Assembly: GCA_039111635.1 (NCBI GenBank)
Contig: JBCAQO010000004.1
Span: forward strand, 2,914,001-2,978,000
From: Heterobasidion occidentale
Taxonomy: Eukaryota > Basidiomycota > Agaricomycetes > Russulales > Bondarzewiaceae
Length of the DNA stretch: 64,000 bases
Reading direction: 5' to 3'
In this document: positions 24,306-34,768 of the stretch, in pieces
How positions within the stretch are numbered: position 1 is the first letter of the stretch
Layout: every line of letters begins with the position of its first letter
Program-made: the position numbers and the translations under genes
The notes under the pieces: model-generated
Databases searched by the model: none
The model's input: the letters and a program-made list of their open reading frames with translations, nothing else
What the model was told of the DNA's origin: nothing

Positions 24306-26262
24306 ATGACCGCAGAGCACCGCGAATCCCCGCCATCCAAGGCCAGCCTCAAGGCCTGGTGGCAACACTTCACCATCGCGCAGAAGTTCAAGCCCCGGGA
24401 GCCCGAAAAAGGTGCGTCCTGCTCCCCGTCCTCGCCCGCTTCTCGCCGAGGGCCAACGCGCGGAACATGCGCTCTCGGACACCTCAGAGGTCGAGGAGCA
24501 CGCCGTGTTCGGGAAGCCGCTCAAGGAGAGCCTCCGGTACGCCAGCGTGCAGATATCGACCGCGAACGCGAACGGAGAGCTCTATGTGTGGGGTTACATC
24601 CCCGTCGTCGTGGCGAAATGGTGCGTCCCACTGCTCCGTGCTGGCGCGGAGCATCCGTTTCCCCCTTTTTTTTTTACGTTCGCGCGCACTCATCGACTCC
24701 GTTGCGCGGCGTGTTTGCCCAGTGGGTTGTACTTGAAGGAGAACGGTGCGTATCGGTATTGTCGAGTCCTGTATGCCATGGCTCTTGGCGCTCATGAGAA
24801 AAGACAGCGACCGAGGTGGAGGGTACGTTTCGCGTGAACGGGTCGAACAAGCGGATGCGCGATCTACAAGCGATGTTTGAGGCCCGGCCACGGGTGCGTG
24901 TTCGACACTCGTGCATCCGTGTTGAAGTGCGTCGCTCACAGCATGGATGCACACAGTACGGAAAGTCGTTAGACTGGAAGAAGGAGACCTATACGACGCA
25001 CGACGTCGCGAGCGTGTTTCGGAGATATCTCACTCAGATGCCGGTACGTGTTTCTCTCGTGTTGCGCGTTCGCTCCTGCTGAAGCCCTGCACCTGCAGGA
25101 GCCTGTGATACCCTATGATCTGTATTTCCAGGTGCGTGCGAGTCTGACGGACACCCCCTATAGTCACTAACGAGCGCGGACAGTTTCGAGACGCGATAGG
25201 TGGCTGCCCTGCGTTTTGGGCGCTCTTCATTCATACTGATATATCTGCGCAGCTAAGCAGCCATATATTCAAGACGAGGTGATCACGACATACAAGCGTC
25301 TGATCTCGTCGATGCCGCGAGCGAACCAGTACCTGCTCCTCTACGTGCTCGACCTCCTATCCGTCTTTGCACGCAAGTGCGACAAAAACCTCATGACGGC
25401 GAAGAGTACGCAAGCCCCTGTCTCCCCTCGTGCTTCCCCCTTCCTGACGCCTTCATCCCTGTAGACCTCGCGGTGATCTTCCGCCCGGGGATCATGTCGC
25501 ACCCGTCGCACGAGCTCTCGCCGAAGGAGCACCAGCTGAGCCAGGAGGTGCTCGAGTTCCTGATCGCGCATCAGGACTGGTTCATGCTCGACATCCCGCC
25601 GCCGCCTGCGAAGGCCAAGACGAGCGCGGCGGGCGAGGAGATGGACGACATGGCGCTGGTGTCGAGCTCGGACGACGACAGGTCGACCGTCGGCGGGTGG
25701 AAGCTCGTCGGCGGGCGCAGCGAGGCGGAGAAGCGGAAGATCGCGCGGCGCAGGACGACGACGGAGCGCGAGCGCGAGCGGCTGCGGATCGGTGAAGACT
25801 CCCTTCTTACTCGCTGACCCGAGACCGCACCAGTCGCTGACTCGACTCCCTTCCCCGTTCCCTCTCCTCATTCTCGCACTTTCCTCTCCTCATTCTCGTC
25901 TTCACCCCCGCGCCCTCCATCTCTTCGTTCTATCGCGTTTTGTAGGTCTAGGTCCGGATCGTGAGCGAGGGGGGAAGAGCTCCGTGGATCTATCCCCTGT
26001 CTCCGAGTCGCCGGGGCGGATCGACGGCGCGCACGCCATCTCGCGCAGCCGGACGCTGCCCTCGACGCGCTCTGGGCGGAGCAGCGCCAGTCGCGGGGGG
26101 CACTCCGCTGCTGCTGCTGCTGCTGGCCCCGGCGCAGAGGACGAGCGGCAAGCGAGGGTGCTGAAGAAGGCCCGCCGCGCGTCTGCGCAGCAGCAGCAGC
26201 AGCAGCAGCATTCTCCGCACAAGCGGCCGCCGCAGGGCGGCGTGCCTGCTGCGACGTCGTAG
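24306..26262 (+). CDS. RhoGAP-domain protein (Sac7/Bag7-like), 10 exons
   Basis: A GTPase-activating protein for a Rho GTPase; the Sac7/Bag7 family acts on Rho1, which controls wall synthesis and actin. Exons: 24306-24411, 24488-24620, 24723-24745, 24808-24893, 24957-25043, 25099-25131, 25184-25199, 25253-25405, 25465-25791 and 25946-26262, summing exactly to 427 codons. The RhoGAP domain (about residues 40-250) starts EHAVFGKPLKESLRYASV and GYIPVVVAKCG. It carries the arginine finger in VEGTFRVNGSNKRM, then HDVASVFRRYLTQMPEPVIP, and closes with MTAKNLAVIFRPGIM. The C-terminal third is disordered, Ser/Glu/Lys-rich, with an Ala run and a seven-Gln run near the end. Two exons are tiny (23 and 16 nt). 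The start is the ATG in CCACCATGA, although the frame is open upstream. FKS1, the usual Rho1 effector, lies 2.2 kb downstream. Confidence 0.88.
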
Positions 26263-26764
26263 GGGTGGGCCCCCGCCGATCGTCGCGCCCTCGTGGCAAT
26301 CTCTGCTTTCGTCCGCGTCGTGACCTTTTTGACTGGTTTCCTTTCGCTCTTCAGTGTCTGCCTGCCTGTCTGTCTGTTTATCTATGTGTTCGGTAGCCTT
26401 TCCCCCGTCTATACCCCGCCCTCCTGTTGTGTCCCTACATCTATCACGCCCGCTCGTTGTCCCGTCTCCTAACGAACCTGAACGACTCGTATGTGTGCCC
26501 CTCTTGTTGTTTTACTGCGGCTCGCTGTTTTTTTTCATCTTATCGTTCTTTGGACAGTACGTACTTACTACCGCCGGTGTGGCATGGTCGCCAGAGTGTA
26601 AATTTAGTGCAGCATCACGAAATATAATTACTCTGCTCGAGGGGGGTTTCAGTTTTCGTTTACGCCGGGTCATCGTGCTGGCATGTCGTCATCCTTTCGG
26701 TCGATATGAGGACGAGGTGCGACTCGCCGTCGTCTTTGGGATAGTAGTACGTAGCTCTATTTCT
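26263..26764. other. 3' flank of RhoGAP gene up to the gap
   Basis: Pyrimidine-rich 3' flank (TCTGTCTGTTTATC etc.). The minus-strand LRR-like gene should end here or inside the gap, but I cannot recognise its last exon. Confidence 0.35.
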
Positions 26765-26864
26765 NNNNNNNNNNNNNNNNNNNNNNNNNNNNNNNNNNNN
26801 NNNNNNNNNNNNNNNNNNNNNNNNNNNNNNNNNNNNNNNNNNNNNNNNNNNNNNNNNNNNNNNN
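26765..26864. other. Assembly gap (100 N)
   Basis: Exactly 100 N, the customary length for a gap of unknown size. It interrupts the 3' part of the minus-strand gene to its right. Confidence 0.99.
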
Positions 26865-27970
26865 GCACAACATAGGTATCCTCTGGCGCAACGGCAGGCC
26901 GGGGCCTATTGGACAGTGGGATGGAGTTATGCAGTCGGCGCCCTTGAGGTGAGATACCATAGTCACGGCGGTCGATATGGAGAACAAACGGATTTGTTGA
27001 TGAAAATAAGGACGGACATGAAGATAATTCTGAGAGCGAGTCGAGAAGGCTAGCAGGATGAAACAAAGCATTATTTGTGGCCGGGCGGAACGCACCGAGC
27101 GTTTGAAGGACCCTGCACGAGCATCTTGTCCCGCGAAGATCTACACAATGACGACCCTTATGAGTTGAGTGACTAGCCCTGTTTTCATTGCATTGACTCA
27201 CCTACGACACTGAGTAAAGGGAATTTGGAGATGCATTTGGAGATTTCATCTTCAATCTGCGTACACTTACGCAGCTGCAGAATACGAAGTTGCCACGGGC
27301 CTCGTCTTTGACCCTGGTCACCTTCTAGAGACCATGACATCGTGCCTGCAAGTCGAGAGATGCCCTGTGCAGTCAGCCTCGTCTCGCTGGCATCGAACGC
27401 ACAAAGCCCATTCAGAGCCTTGAGCTGGATTATCGTATCGTCCGTCAGGTGAGTACATCCAGGCAGTTGGAGAGCCGTCAGGAGGGAGTAGTCGGAAGTC
27501 GATGGTATGCGCTGGAGGAGAGGCAGGTGCTTATCGGAGAGCGCAATAGGATAAACGCGCATGACATCGGGCACTTCCGTGAAGACTTGGAGTATGACAG
27601 CCCATAAGCGTGGGTCCACTTCAGACATCCGGATGTCGTCATGTGAAGTCGCATCAGTAGCGGGAAGGTATGAGGGGATGAGGGCGCGGAGGATGTCGTA
27701 CGAAAGAGATAAGGCAGGCCGTTCGTATCGCAAAGACCAGAGGCCGAAGTCACATTGATCGGCATATTCGATCAATTTTCGGATACAGAAATAAGCCAGA
27801 GACGGAACGTATCGCAGATGCGCCGTCGGTTCCAGCGTAGACCTCTCGTAAGGTCCTGGATCATAGAGGGCGGGTGGAGGGAGCACAACACTGGTTATTA
27901 TCGTGCCGGCGTCATCTGTAGAGACCTCAGGCCTAGTCTGCCAGAGGATGATGGGTTTATCCATTGGCAA
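26865..27970 (-). CDS. LRR-like hypothetical protein, 3' end lost in gap
   Basis: Exon 1 (27202-27970) starts MPMDKPIILWQTRPEV and encodes about 256 aa. It then splices with a GTGAGT donor to exon 2 (from 27140), which stays open into the N run. The middle has leucine-rich-repeat character as in F-box/LRR proteins: TALQLPGCTHLTDDTI, IQLKALNGLCAFDASETRLT, and LRILQLRKCTQIEDEI. The 'TALxLxGCxxLTDDxI' spacing is typical of cysteine-containing LRRs. No F-box is apparent at the amino end. Such proteins often choose substrates for SCF ubiquitin ligases, but without an F-box that is only a possibility. Phase is consistent across the intron. The missing end is due to the assembly, not a visible mutation. 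Confidence 0.6.
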
Positions 27971-28488
27971 AGAAAGGACAAGTGAGAAGTCTGAGTGGCG
28001 GAACGACTTGTGCGGCTGAACGCGTCGACGCGTCGACGCGCTTCACATAAGCACGTGATTTGCGCCATCGAAACTATTTTAGACTTGTTTTACCTCTTCA
28101 ATTGGTCACTGAATATATATTCTTGCTAGTGCGGCAGTGTCGAGTTTATGCGATGTCCCAGCAGAGGTAGTGATGAGAGGTCAGGCTCAGCATGGAATCA
28201 TCATGAATTAGACTAAATGCAACGAGATGGAAAATTGTCAGCAGCGGAGTAAGAAGCAGCGGGCGGGCTTATGCTTATGTACGGCATCGCCTAGCTACGA
28301 AGGGAAATACAAGAGTAAATAGCGGCCGGATATCACTCTTCCTCTCACAACGTCTGAGGGTCGCTGGTAACCTCAGCCTTCCCATTAGATCCTTGCCTCA
28401 AGCTCTTGCTTTTCTCCTCGTCGATCGTTCACTCTTTTCAGCTACAGATCAACGTCTACACTGCCTATCTCTAAGACCTATACCTCCC
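27971..28488. promoter_or_regulatory. Divergent promoter region of the LRR-like gene and FKS1
   Basis: 518 bp between two divergent start codons. It includes a perfect palindrome with two MluI cell-cycle boxes (see separate entry), an AT-rich stretch with TATATAT about 28110, and a CT-rich leader (28380-28480) just before the FKS1 ATG. Confidence 0.5.
28020..28040. promoter_or_regulatory. Two MCB-like ACGCGT boxes in a 20-bp palindrome
   Basis: ACGCGT occurs at 28020-28025 and again at 28028-28033. The 20 bp at 28021-28040 read identically on both strands. ACGCGT is the binding core of the fungal G1/S factor MBF. The site is about 450 bp upstream of the FKS1 start and 50 bp upstream of the divergent LRR-like gene. 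Assignment rests on motif match only. Confidence 0.45.
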
Positions 28489-31400
28489 ATGGCTGCTCGT
28501 CCAGGTTACGGTCAGCCAGACCCTAGAAATCCTTTCGCCAATCCATCCCAACAGTATTCCCGTCCTGGGGGCGACTATGATGCCGAATCCGACGCAAGTG
28601 ATCACTACGGCGCTCGCACCGACAGCACTGCCCACCTTGCTGGTAGTGAGCAGTACTACGACCAGCCAGGCCAGTTTGATCCGTACGGTATGTCAGCCAT
28701 TGCATGCGCTACTTCAGCCCCCATCTCGGTTTCTCTTCTTTTCTGGGTTCCACACATGACCCAGACAACATGCCCATGTCGTTGTCACTATGGACCTGTG
28801 GAGGCCTTGAGTGACGACGTGTTTCAATAACCATCACTGCCGTTCCGGTCATTTGTGTTCCCCCTCTTGGTCCACATACTCATCCTTCATTCTCTCGTCA
28901 CGTAGGCCGTCGTGGTGAAACAGAATCAGACGGTGGTCACAGCCGCAGTTACGCCCCATCTATCGACTCACGCATGAGCGGGATGCCCCAACCTGGGCCT
29001 GCAGGCTCATCCGACCCTTATCCTGCTTGGTCTGCAGAGAAACAGATACCAATCTCCTATGAGGAAATTGAGGACATTTTCCTCGATCTTACACAGAAGT
29101 TCGGTTTCCAGAGGGACTCTATGCGAAACCAGGTACGCCTTCTGTGTTGCGAGAAGTTATGAGCAGCTGTAGTTAACTCCGGGTTTCGTCAGTTTGACTT
29201 CCTGATGCACTTGCTCGACTCCCGCGCGTCGCGAATGTCTCCAAATCAAGCGCTTCTCACCCTGCATGCTGACTACATTGGGGGCCAGCATGCCAATTAC
29301 CGCAAGTGGTATTTCGCCGCTCAGCTCAATCTCGACGATGCCGTCGGCCAGTCACAAAACCCTGGCCTGCAACGCCTGAAGAGTGTCAGGGGGACCACGG
29401 CGAAGTCACCCGGCGCCAAGTCTCTTGACACTGCTTTGAACCGTTGGCGCAATGCCATGAACAACATGAGCCAGTACGACCGCCTCCGGCAGCTTGCACT
29501 CTATTTGCTGTGCTGGGGAGAGGCCGGCAATGTTCGTCTCACGCCGGAGTGCCTATGCTTCATCTTCAAATGCGCCGACGATTATTATAGGAGTCCCGAG
29601 TGTCAAAACCGGGTTGACCCAGTACCGGAAGGTGTCTATCTTGAGACGATCATCAAGCCTTTGTATCGCTTCATGCGTGATCAAGGGTATGAGTCTGTGG
29701 ATGGAAAGTATGTGAGGAGGGAACGGGACCATCATCAGATCATCGGGTATGACGATATTAACCAGTTGTTCTGGTACCCCGAGGGCCTTGCGAGGATCGT
29801 TCTCACCGATAAGGTGCGCCATAGTGGTTGTATCTTGAATGCACATGGACATCCTCATTGACTATTTGCGCCTAGTCTCGTCTGGTTGACGTACCTCCAG
29901 CCCAACGGTTCATGAAATTCAGTCGTATCGACTGGAACCGTGTCTTCTTCAAGACCTACTTCGAGAAGCGCTCATCTGCGCATCTCTTGGTCAACTTCAA
30001 CCGGATCTGGATCTTGCACATTGCTGTCTACTGGTTTTACACTGCCTTCAACTCCCCAAAGGTTTACGCGCCCCGTAATAAGCAGTTTCCATCGGCGCCT
30101 ATGACGTGGTCAGCGACTGCTCTTGGGGGAGCTGTTTCGACCAGTATCATGCTTCTCGCAACGATCGCGGAGTTTCTCTATATCCCTACGACGTGGAATA
30201 ATGCCTCTCACCTAACGACTCGTTTCATATTCCTCCTAATAATTCTCGCAATCACGGCTGGCCCGACAGTGTACATTGCGAAAGTGGACGGTGTGGATAC
30301 GAATTCACAGATTCCCCTCATTATCGGCATCGTCCAGTTCTTCATTTCCGTCGTCGTGACCTTGGTCTTCGGTCTTCTACCATCGGGACGTATGTTCGGT
30401 GATCGTGTCGCTGGCAAATCAAGGAAGTACATGGCTTCGCAGACCTTCACAGCGTCCTATCCCGATCTTCCTCGCTCTGCTCGTGCAGCGTCCATCATAC
30501 TTTGGCTCCTCGTCTTTGGTTGCAAGTTCGCGGAATCGTATTTTTTCTTAACTTCGTCATTCAGTAGCCCCATCGCTGTCATGGCTCGTACCAAGGTTCA
30601 GAACTGCAATGACAAGTTACTCGGCTCTGCCCTGTGCACCAATCAAGTCCCATTCACGCTCGCCATCATGTATGTCATGGACTTGGTGCTCTTCTTTTTG
30701 GACACGTACTTGTGGTACATCATCTGGGTTGTCGTCTTTTCTATCGGACGCTCTTTCGCACTTGGCCTGTCCATCTGGACACCTTGGAAGGATGTGTATA
30801 CCCGCTTGCCCAAGCGCATCTACGCCAAGCTTCTGGCCACCGGCGACATGGAGGTTAAGTACAAGCCCAAAGTCCTCGTCTCTCAGATCTGGAATGCCAT
30901 CATCATCTCCATGTATCGCGAACATCTCCTTTCCATTGACAACGTACAGCGCCTTCTTTACCACCAGACCGATGGCCCTGATGGACGTCGTACCCTCCGG
31001 GCCCCACCCTTTTTCACGAACAATGAAGGGAATGGTTTCAAGGGTAATTTCTTCCCAGCTGGTGGCGAAGCGGAGCGGCGTATCTCTTTCTTCGCATCCT
31101 CCCTTACGACTGCCCTCCCAGAGCCTCTCCCCGTCGACGCTATGCCTACGTACACCGTGCTCGTCCCTCATTATTCGGAGAAGATCTTGTTGAGCTTGCG
31201 CGAGATCATCAGAGAGGAGGACCATAACACTCGTGTCACACAGCTGGAGTACTTGAAGCAGTTGCACCCCGTCGAATGGGATAACTTTGTCAAGGACACA
31301 AAAATTCTGGCTGAGGAGTCGCCCGACGATGATGAGAAGTCACAGAGCAAGACTGATGATCTTCCTTTCTACTGCATCGGCTTCAAGACGGCGTCTCCCG

Positions 31401-34400
31401 AATACACCCTTCGTACCCGTATCTGGGCTTCGCTCCGGGCACAGACGCTGTATCGTACAGTCTCCGGGATGATGAATTACTCCAAGGCTATCAAATTACT
31501 CTACCGAGTCGAGAACCCTGATGTTGTTCAGATGTTTGGTGGCAACACTGACCGGTTGGAACGCGAGCTCGAGCGCATGGCTAGACGCAAGTTCAAGTTT
31601 GTCATCTCTATGCAGCGCTACGCCAAGTTCAATAAGGAAGAACGCGAGAATGCTGAGTTCCTGCTCCGTGCGTATCCTGACCTCCAAATTGCGTATCTCG
31701 ATGAGGAGCCCGGTCCCAAGGGCGGTGACCCTCGTATGTTCTCTGTGCTCATCGACGGCCATTCCGAACTGGACGAGGAGACTGGCAAGAGAAGACCCAA
31801 GTTCCGTATCGAGCTTGCTGGTAACCCCATTCTCGGAGACGGCAAATCTGACAACCAGAATCACGCGATCATCTTTTACCGCGGCGAATACTTACAGGTT
31901 ATCGATGCCAATCAAGACAATTACCTGGAAGAGTGCATCAAAATTCGAAATATCCTTGGCGAATTCGAGGAGTACTCGATATCCAGTCAAAGCCCTTACG
32001 CTCAATGGGGTCACAAGGAATTCAAGAAGTCCCCGGTCGCTATTATCGGTACTCGCGAGTACATCTTCTCGGAGAACATCGGCATCTTGGGTGACATCGC
32101 CGCCGGAAAGGAACAGACGTTTGGTACCATGACAGCTCGTGCTCTGGCATGGATCGGTGGAAAGTTGCACTATGGTCACCCTGATTTCTTGCATGCGACG
32201 TTCATGACTACTCGTGGTGGTATATCCAAGGCTCAGAAAGGTCTCCACCTGAACGAGGATATCTTCGCTGGTATGAATGCCTTCGGTCGCGGTGGACGCA
32301 TCAAGCATTCAGAGTACTACCAATGCGGAAAAGGTCGAGATCTCGGTTTCGGTACTATCCTCAACTTCCAGACGAAGATTGGTACCGGTATGGGTGAGCA
32401 GATGCTCAGTAGAGAATACTATTACCTTGGCACACAACTTCCGATCGATCGGTTCCTCACGTTCTACTACGCTCATCCCGGTTTCCACATCAACAATATC
32501 CTTGTCATCTACTCTATCCAGGTATTCATGGTGACTAGTAAGTTGTGATTCGCGCTTGCGGTGGCCTCTTCTAATAGCGCCCTCTAGTGCTTTACATCGG
32601 TACATTGAACAAGCAGCTCTCCATATGCAGAGTCAGATTCACAGGGCAATGTGATAAGTGGACAACCCGGATGCTACAACCTGCTTCCTGTATTTGAGTG
32701 GGTGAAGCGTTGCATCGTGTCCATCTTCTTGGTCTTCTTCATTGCCTTTTTACCATTGTTTTTGCAAGGTATAGCTGTATCCTTTTTATGTTTGAATCGT
32801 TTTATTGATCGCTTTACCCCTTAGAATTGGTTGAGCGAGGAACAGGCAAGGCCCTTATTCGTCTTGCGAAACACTTCCTGTCACTATCACCCATCTTTGA
32901 AGTGTTTTCCACCCAGATTTACTCGCAGGCTATCTTGAGCAACTTGACATTCGGTGGCGCGCGCTACATCGCAACGGGACGCGGTTTTGCAACAACCCGA
33001 ATCTCTTTCACCATCCTCTACTCCCGATTCGCTGGCCCGAGTATCTACATGGGTATGCGCAATCTCTTGCTCCTACTCTACACTACAATGGCCCTCTGGA
33101 TTCCTCACCTGATCTACTTCTGGGCCTCTGTGCTATCACTTTGCATTGCTCCTTTCGTCTTCAACCCTCATCAGTTCTCTTTCGCCGACTTCATCATCGA
33201 TTACCGAGAATTCTTGCGCTGGATGTCACGCGGTAATTCAAGGACGAAGGCTAGCAGCTGGTATGGATATTGTCGTCTGTCCCGAACTATGATCACTGGG
33301 TACAAGAAGAAGAAGCTCGGTCACCCGTCCGAAAAGCTGTCGGGAGACGTTCCTCGTGCCGGTTGGAGAACAGTTATCTTCTCTGAGATTATCTGGCCAA
33401 TCTGCGTCGCCACCATATTCGTTGTTGCCTACATGTTCGTCAAATCCTTCCCCGATAGGAATGGTAATCAGCCTCCCAGTCCTTTGATTCGCATTGCCAT
33501 CATCGCTGTCGGCCCTGTAGTGTGGAATGCAGCGATCCTGTTGACCTTATTCTTCATCTCGCTGTTCCTTGGGCCCATGCTCAGTTCGTGGGCGAAGTTT
33601 GGCTCTGTCGTCGCGTCCATTGCCCATTTTGGTGGTTTACTTGGCATGATTGCATTCTTCGAATTTTTCGTATGTCTTTCCTCTCCCTTTCATCTCATCA
33701 GGTATTGACATCCCTGTTCAGTGGTTCCTTGAACTTTGGGATGCTTCCCATGCAGTTCTGGGAGTCATCAGTATAGTCGCAATTCAGCGTGCTATCCAGA
33801 AAATTCTGATTGCCGTCTTCCTCTCCCGTGAGTTCAAGCACGACGAGACGAATCGGGCATGGTGGACAGGTAAGTGGTACGGGCGCGGCCTTGGCACCTC
33901 CGCTATGTCGCAGCCCGCTCGCGAGTTCATCGTCAAGGTCGTGGAGATGTCACTGTGGACATCTGATTTCCTCTTGGCGCACATTCTGTTGATCATCATG
34001 ACCCCGCCCCTTCTGATCCCATACTTCGATCGGATACACTCCACAATGTTGTGTAGGTCTTGTTAACTTAATCAGTGTTTTTTCATCCTCTGACTCCCTG
34101 GCTCCCTGGTAGTCTGGCTGCGGCCGTCCAAGCAGATCCGCCCTCCGCTGTTCTCTACGAAGCAAAAGCGGCAACGTCGCTGGATTGTATGTTCATGTTG
34201 AGTGTATCGAGTATCACTTTGGCTCATGTCTCTCTCCAGGTTTTCAAGTATACCATCCTTTATGTCATCGTCGTGGCTTTCCTAGCTGCGTTGCTTGTTC
34301 TCCGTACGTGACACTTCTCATTTCCCATCAGTACATTGACTAACACCAATCTTCTAGCTGCGCTCTTCCGGAACGAGATCACGTTCAACTGCACTATTTG

Positions 34401-34413
34401 TCAAAATATCTAA
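28489..34413 (+). CDS. FKS1: 1,3-beta-D-glucan synthase catalytic subunit, 10 exons
   Basis: The plasma-membrane enzyme that makes 1,3-beta-glucan from UDP-glucose, activated by Rho1. Exons: 28489-28687, 28906-29132, 29193-29813, 29876-32537, 32589-32768, 32825-33669, 33722-34052, 34113-34186, 34240-34303 and 34358-34413 (about 1752 aa, normal for the family). The N-terminal Fks domain reads [20 protein letters not shown]. The first membrane block starts about residue 370. The large cytosolic catalytic region includes [49 protein letters not shown] and [15 protein letters not shown]. Two one-base shifts lie in exon 5: an extra A at 32630 and a missing T in the T run ending 32763. They cancel in length but put about 44 codons out of frame with a stop. 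As FKS1 is normally essential and single-copy, sequence error is the likely cause. Confidence 0.96.
30545..30571 (+). other. FKS1: FKS1 echinocandin hot spot 1 equivalent
   Basis: The nine residues FLTSSFSSP (about residues 573-581) align with the ascomycete hot spot 1 (FLVLSLRDP in S. cerevisiae Fks1). The normally conserved Arg-Asp before Pro is Ser-Ser here. Hot-spot-1 changes lower echinocandin sensitivity in ascomycetes. Alignment is by eye. Confidence 0.6.
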
Positions 34414-34768
34414 TCAATACAATCTTTATGATTGCCAGATGCGACTTGGACACTTTGGTATCGTTCTGCATTCGAAGACGTATTGATATCCAGGTTTCGC
34501 ATTGGCACAGGAAGATAGATCTTCACTTGTATATCATGGACAACATACCTATGACGTGTCTTTGGTTCATGTGATGACCCATACAGTACTATACTAGACT
34601 GCATTCTCATCGTTATTCGTTGAACATGGTTTTTTTTTCAATCCATCTTAAATGAGAGACGTTGCAAACATCTATGGAAGCGCACGTGAGCGTGATCTGA
34701 ATTCTTGAAGTGAGGGCAATTCGTTGCAGCTGCCATAGTCTGGCTGTTGCCAGTCGATAGCTGCCGCT
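34414..34768. other. Intergenic between FKS1 and the FHIP-like gene
   Basis: 355 bp holding the FKS1 3' flank and the promoter of the next gene, same strand. No other feature seen. Confidence 0.4.

Noticed and set aside
32589..32768. FKS1 as a pseudogene or programmed frameshift
   Set aside because: Two opposite one-base shifts within 135 bp of a normally essential gene, with conserved sequence on both sides, fit sequence error better.
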